Below, piece by piece: positions 58,454 through 64,000 of a DNA stretch of 64,000 nucleotides. This DNA comes from Podarcis raffonei. Lineage: Eukaryota; Chordata; Lepidosauria; Squamata; Lacertidae. The position numbers and the translations under genes were made by a program. The stretch is taken from NCBI RefSeq assembly GCF_027172205.1, contig NC_070614.1:48176001-48240000 (forward strand), in the 5' to 3' direction. How positions within the stretch are numbered: position 1 is the stretch's first letter; the number at the start of each line of letters is the position of its first letter. The notes under the pieces are model-generated. The model worked only from the letters and a program-made list of their open reading frames with translations, had not been told where the DNA came from and ran no database searches.

Positions 58454-61400
58454 ATGAAGCTATCCTTTACAAGCTATGCTAGATTCCCAGAAATCATATG
58501 CAGAATGAAGGAAAATTATCAGAAAATAATAATAATAAAAGGAAGAACAACAATAATAATTCACAATAACTATAGAACATTAAGCTTGAAAAGTCCTTGG
58601 ATTGAACTGTCCTAAACCCTTATCTTTGTTGAATGAAAAGGCACATACTCAAAATTAAATTTTATCCTGACATAAATCTATCATTTCTGTTCCTTTCTTT
58701 TTAGCTCACATATGGATCTTTTCCTCCTGAGGAGAGTGATGCAGATCAGTTTCTTTCTTTTTACAACATGGTACCCAATGACAGAAACCAGTATATCGGG
58801 ATCATCAGCTTACTAAAGCATTTTGGATGGACATGGGTTGGATTTTTTGTTGCAGAGGGTCATGGTGGAGAAAAATTCTTGCAGACCCTGGAACCATTGC
58901 TTTCTGAGCATGGAATCTGTTCAGCCTTCATCCAAAAAGTACCACGAGTAGGTCATATAGATAACCTGAGTGATACATTTGGTTTGTTCTCGGATTTTAA
59001 TTTGTCTTTAACAGATGATAAAGTCAGTGCATGTATACTCTTTGGAGAATCGTTGACCATTATATGGATGAGAGGTATTATATTTCTACGAGATTTTGAA
59101 AATAAGGAAGGTTCATCATTTAGGAAGGTATGGATCATAACAACCCAGATTGATTTCATATTAAAGGATCTTGAGCTCTTTCAAGGTGCAATTTCTTTCA
59201 TAATTCACTCAAAAGAGGTTCTAAAATTCAATGAATTTCTTCAGAATTTAAAACCTGATAAAACAGAAGGAGATGGTTTTCTGCAAGAGTTCTGGGAGGA
59301 AGCATTTGACTGTACATTCCCAAACTCCAGTATGCCAGTGGAAGGCAATGAACCGTGTACTGGGGAAGAGAGGCTGGAGAGCCTTCCTGCCCCTCAGTTA
59401 GAGGAGAAGTTAGAAAGTCTTCCTGGGCATCTGTTTGAAATGGGCATGACTGGCCACAGCTACAGTATCTACAATGCTGTCTACGTTGTGGCTCATGCTT
59501 TGCATGGCATGTACTCAAGCAGATTGAAGCAGAAAGCAATGGTCTGGGATAAGAAATTTGAACTTCAAGACCAGCAGTCTTTGGAGGTAATGTGTTGAAA
59601 TCAAAATCTTCTTTATCCAATGTATTGAATAGTCTAAGGTGGGGCTTCATCCAATTTATCCTCCACAAGTAGCTGATGAAATGGGATTATTCATCTTATT
59701 CACTGACAAATTTAGAATCATAGAATAGTACAGTTGGAAGGGATCCCAAGGTTCAGTCCACTCCCTGCCATGCAGAGATGTAGGTTGTGTATGTTCACAT
59801 CATCTCGTGTACATTTTGCTTGAAATTACCATCTGTTTAGGGAACAAGAGCTAATTTTCCACACATAGGGAGCAATCCAAACCCAAGATCTGCTGGGATA
59901 AGGGCAGATACAATGCTGTATTCTCTCCATCCCAGGTTATCTTTGCCTTAGCTGGCTGAGCCAAGGGTATGATAGGTTATAAAAGAGGGGTCTTGCTGAG
60001 GTGGAGCAAGACAGGGTCAGAATTATCCCCACTGAAAAACCCTTTCAGTTCATTCACATGACCCACAAACCCGGCAGAACCTACACTGGGGGGAAATGGT
60101 GGTATAAGTCAAATTTTGTTGTAAAGAAGTTTTGCGGTATTTATATTGGTTAAACTTAAATAGGTATGAATTATGTTGGTTTCCTATTGTTTAGATTACT
60201 TTATAATACCTAAACCATATTTGAAAACGAGGGACTTTCCACATCACTGCCTTATGTTTTGATCATATATCAATTTTTAACCCATTTATGGCTTGTTGTT
60301 ATGATTCAATTAGCTCCACTCTTATCTTCCTGAGATTACGTTCAACAACTCTGTCGGAGAAACCATGAGCTTCAATGGGAAAAAGCAAATGGGGGGTGCA
60401 TTTGACATCATGAACATAGTTACATTCCCAAACAAGTCCTTCCTTCGAGTGAAAGTTGGACAGGTGGATGACGATGCTCTTGAAGCAAGAAAAATTATCA
60501 TTCAGGAGGACATGATAACATGGCACAAGGGTTTTAACCAGGTATGGATCCAGGGGTATTACTGTGGGCCCTGCTCTCTCTCTCTATTCCATTGAACAGA
60601 ATCCAAAGCTCATTTGTATATCAAAACGCTTGATATGCAAAGCCCTCAGGTTCAATCCTCTGCATTTCCAAGTAGGAATTGAAAATATCCCTGGCCTGTA
60701 ATAATAAAGAGCCAGATAAATCAATGATTAGGCCTCTAAGATTATATTTAAAGTTCCTGGGATGGGTTGATTTCAAGTTCACAAGCAAAAATAAAACAAG
60801 GAAATTAAATAATTTGCAATTTAAAAAATAATTCTTTCTTGGTTGTGGGTAGGTGGTGCCTATTTCTGTGTGTAACGACTACTGCTCCCCTGGTCATCAG
60901 AAGAAAAGGAAGGAAGGGGAAAAATTTTGCTGCTATGATTGTGCTCCATGTCCAGAAGGGAAAATTTCAGACCAGAATGGTGTGTGACAAAGAATTCATT
61001 TTTATTTTCATAAGAGAACTTCTTTGTGGCCTAAGATATACTCATTAATCTTTGATTACATGCTGTTTGGAATGTTTCTTTGTGGACTTGCATTATCTTC
61101 CTAAGGACTTTTTGAAAAATGAAAGAGTTTCAAGCAATACATTCTACATTGTTTTGAGTGTAAGCTTTAAAATAGTCAAAATGATCTAGTTGCAGAACTA
61201 TTTTATAATATCTTAGCTGCCTATGCTGACCCACTGAGATTTACTTTTAAGCAAACACACATAGTTCAAACTGTGCGTGGTTCGAAATGTAAGTTCCACC
61301 AATTTCACATTTAGAAAAATGAATGAGTCTCATGCTGGGATTATACATTATACATTGATTTGTGTGTAAGTCTTAAAATAGTCAAACCAATCTAGTTGCA

Positions 61401-64000
61401 CACCTATTTTAAAATATCTTAAACAGAAGAATATTAAAATGGCCTAAACAAAACTATTACAAAGTCAGCAGACATATGTCAACAAAACTCATGATGCTCA
61501 TGATGATGACCATGAAAATGTTAACAAAATTCTGGGGGGGGGGTTGGGGGGGAGGACAAAGTGTGAATATCATTAGTAGATGCAGTTACAGTTCAACAGA
61601 TGGCATGTTAGGGAGGAAAGATAGTTCCCCTCTGATACAGCACATGGAAAATTTGAGTCAAGAATGTGTACCTCCTTTTACTGTTATGTAGGCAGCTGGA
61701 TTTTTTGGTTCATTTTTTAAATGGTGTTCATTGATTGAGTCTGGGAAATTCAAAGTTTTAGAATAATTATGCCTACTCAGCTATATCCTTCTGTAAAGCT
61801 TATAATTTTATAACTGGAGATGCAGAAAGTTACAGATAGGAACTAGTGAAGTGATGCTGTACCAGGAATGTATGTCTGGTCAACCATTGGTTCCCAGGTA
61901 AATAAATGTCACTGTGCTGCACTGGGATTTATTCATTTGTTTATTATTAAATTTGTCAGTCACTTTATATATATCTTTATGGAGTTTATTTTACTACCCA
62001 TACAAACACACTTATCAAACTAAACATAAAAATAATAATGCCCAGTCAAAAAACAAACAAACAGCAACAGAACAAAAGACAAAAAGATACAAATAAAACA
62101 TAATAACCAATGGAAACTTATAGAAAACAACTCGTCCACGATATAGTTTTTATATTATTCCTTATTCTTTCTATATTATGTATTTCTATATTATACCTTA
62201 TTCTATGGTATTTAAGTACCATAAATTATTTTGCAGAAATTATTAGAAACAAGTCCAAGTATTAATTTGAGGGCACTGCTTTTTAAGATAATCTTTTCAT
62301 TTTTGCCATTCTTTTTGATATTTTTGTTTGGGCTGGCCCCCAATTGTTTCTGTCAACCTAGCCAATTCCATATAATCAAATAATTTGTCTTGCCATTCTT
62401 TTTTTGTCGGTATTGTTTCTTTTTTCCAATTTTTATCAATTAGTGTTCTCACAGCCCCTGTAACGTAAAGGGATATTTTCTTATTTTCTCTGGCAATATC
62501 TGTGTCTAATATCCCCAATAAAAAAGATTCTATTTTCTTTAGCTCTTCGTATACCGTATCACAGAAGCCTTTTATTTTATTACATGTCCACCACATATGT
62601 ATGAGTGTCCCCTCTACTTTGATACACCTCCAACACAGATTTGATTTTGTTTTATACATTTTACATATTTTGGTTGGTGTTAAATATCATCCATAAAACA
62701 TCTCTTAAATTTTCCTTTATCTCTTCACAAGCCGTAAATTTCCAACTCTCTCTCCATAGCTTTTCCCGTGATGCTAATTCGATAGTTTTACCTATATCTA
62801 TAGCCCATCTAATCATTACCTATTTAACCTGTTCATCTTTCACCTCCCACTCCAGTTTTGTTTCATAAATTTTAGAAATTACTTTTGTCTTATTTTGTAG
62901 TAGCTCTTTATCTAGTAATGGGATTTCCTTTGCAAAGCCTCTTTTCTTGTCAGCCTTGAACACCTCATTTAGTTGATGATACTAAATCTACCCTGTTAGA
63001 TGATGTCTTATTTCATCGCAATCGTTTAATATCAGCCTGTTATCTTTTTCTTTTAGTAGATCCTTAAATGTAGCCCAATTTAATTCCATGTTTTTCTTTT
63101 TTACCTTCTAAGGGTGAAATCCACCAGGGTGTCTTTGTTTCTAATCATTATTTATATTTTACCCATACTCATATAGATTGATGAGGGTAAGGTGCCAGTC
63201 TATATGTTCAAGCTTACCTTTGCGTATATATACATTATAACAGCACACATATGGGCACTCTAGAAGGAGATTAACACCTACCGTTCTGGTATAGTGCCTG
63301 CCTCCTATCAACTGAACTGAGTTGGACAACATACACACTAACAGCCTTACTGTGCTTTAAAAGTTTAACACAAACATTTATTTGTGACCTGGCAACTTAC
63401 CCGGGGGTTACATTCATGGAATCACACCTACAGCCCAAATTGTGTATAGTTAAAAGACACAGGATTCAAGCGTGGGGGTGATGGCCAAAGTTCTTTTTTG
63501 CAGATGCCCGCACACTTTCTTCTCATTTTCCACCCCCTTATCTTTTAAAATTTTGTTTGCCATGTGTGTGAAGCAAAATGCACCTGAGTTAAATGTACGT
63601 AGATTGGGGACTTATTTTAACACTAACACTAAATAATTTTTATATTACTCCAGTTCATTAAGAATGATCAGGCTAAACGGTCACATGGGAGGCAGGGGAC
63701 GTATATGAATTGCATTTGGAATGTGACCCTTTTTTTCCCTTCCAGATATGAATGACTGTTTCAGATGCCCAGAAGACCAATATCCAAACAGAAACAAACA
63801 TGGATGCATCTCCAAAACGATCACCTTTCTTTCTTATGAAGAACCATTGGGGATCAGCTTAGCCTCAGTTGCTCTTTCTTTCTCCATTGTCACAACTTTA
63901 GTGTTATTAGCTTTTGTGAAGCACAGAGACACCCCAATTGTCAAAGCCAACAACCGAGATCTCACCTACACTCTCCTCATCTCTCTACTGCTCTGCTTTC
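55833..64000 (+). CDS. V2R-E: vomeronasal type-2 receptor, exon 6 cut by the window end
   Basis: Exons: 55833-56047 (215), 57963-58254 (292), 58705-59586 (882), 60314-60541 (228), 60853-60979 (127), and 63746 onward, open to base 64000. GT/AG introns and phases match V2R-B, its closest relative here. Start at the ATG of [16 protein letters not shown] (signal peptide). Venus-flytrap domain with [10 protein letters not shown]; cysteine-rich domain with [12 protein letters not shown] and [10 protein letters not shown]; the window ends in helix 2 ([14 protein letters not shown]). Exon 3 is 36 bp longer than in B: a second copy of the loop reading [12 protein letters not shown] follows [11 protein letters not shown], and the DNA of that block matches V2R-D, not subfamily II. 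Intron 1 carries a Sauria SINE and intron 5 an L1 fragment. All visible exons are open. Confidence 0.93.
56673..56710. repeat. ATTC microsatellite in V2R-E intron 1
   Basis: About nine attc units; such tracts often mark the 3' end of old LINEs but no LINE is recognisable here. Confidence 0.8.
57364..57725 (+). mobile_element. Sauria-type tRNA SINE, V2R-E intron 1
   Basis: Head gggacgtaggtggcactgtg, then tttgaatccccgcgacgggg, body with tgataaataggtaccgctct and tail ggggtacctttaccttt. The matching point in V2R-B intron 1 (near 19805) has no insertion, giving an empty-site comparison. Confidence 0.85.
58411..58453. repeat. TAG microsatellite in V2R-E intron 2
   Basis: About 14 tag units, at the site where V2R-B carries a CAA tract and a SINE. 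Confidence 0.9.
62280..63120 (-). mobile_element. L1 ORF2 C-terminal fragment, antisense, V2R-E intron 5
   Basis: Minus-strand frame at 62659-62297 reads [33 protein letters not shown] and [19 protein letters not shown], the C-terminus of L1 ORF2. Further degraded coding sequence extends to about 63120. Confidence 0.8.

Noticed and set aside
59228-59668. 146-codon antisense frame over V2R-E exon 3 (also 8793-9077 and 36532-36816 in other frames)
   Set aside because: Shadows of conserved receptor exons; no independent start context or known family.

Overview
The window comes from a squamate reptile genome, most likely a lizard. The evidence is a tandem array of vomeronasal type-2 receptor (V2R, class C GPCR) genes with the usual six-exon structure, set among Sauria-type tRNA SINEs, BovB (RTE) LINEs, L1 and L2/CR1-like LINEs and pogo/Tigger-like and hAT-like MITEs. 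I see no other protein-coding gene family, no RNA gene and no CRISPR array.

Layout, left to right. V2R-0 (minus; exons 1-2 in the window, the rest beyond the left edge). V2R-A (minus, 12472 to 5047, complete). A 6.4 kb head-to-head gap full of repeats and relic V2R exons. V2R-B (plus, 18861 to 31234, complete, with a 7.2 kb intron 3 packed with nested transposons). V2R-B' (plus, 32453 to 34824, a fragment with exons 2-3 only, exon 2 split by an LTR). V2R-C (plus, 35324 to 40563, exons 2-6, no exon 1). V2R-D (plus, 43684 to 51094, complete, with an altered C-terminus). A 4.7 kb gap. V2R-E (plus, 55833 to beyond 64000, cut in exon 6 by the window end). Two subfamilies are visible. Subfamily I (0, A, C, D) has a signal peptide starting MLWSFTLLF. 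Subfamily II (B, B', E) starts MLDLFLLLL.

The main structural feature is a large inverted segmental duplication. Bases 1 to about 10589 are the near-identical reverse complement of about 35027 to 45587. The arms are at least 10.6 kb (the left one runs off the window) with a 24.4 kb spacer. V2R-0 mirrors the 5' part of V2R-D, and V2R-A mirrors V2R-C. The inner breakpoint lies in intron 1 of A, so copy C lacks exon 1 and is joined to intron 3 of the broken B' gene.

The proteins are pheromone/chemosignal receptors of vomeronasal sensory neurons. Exons 1-4 encode the extracellular Venus-flytrap ligand domain, exon 5 plus the start of exon 6 the cysteine-rich domain, and exon 6 the seven-helix domain. 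The locus shows birth-and-death evolution: recent duplication, likely gene conversion or ectopic exchange between neighbours (a D-type block in exon 3 of E; an A-type tract in exon 2 of gene 0), exon loss, a new C-terminal tail in D, and transposons shaping introns and a splice site. I saw no non-V2R system that I could defend.
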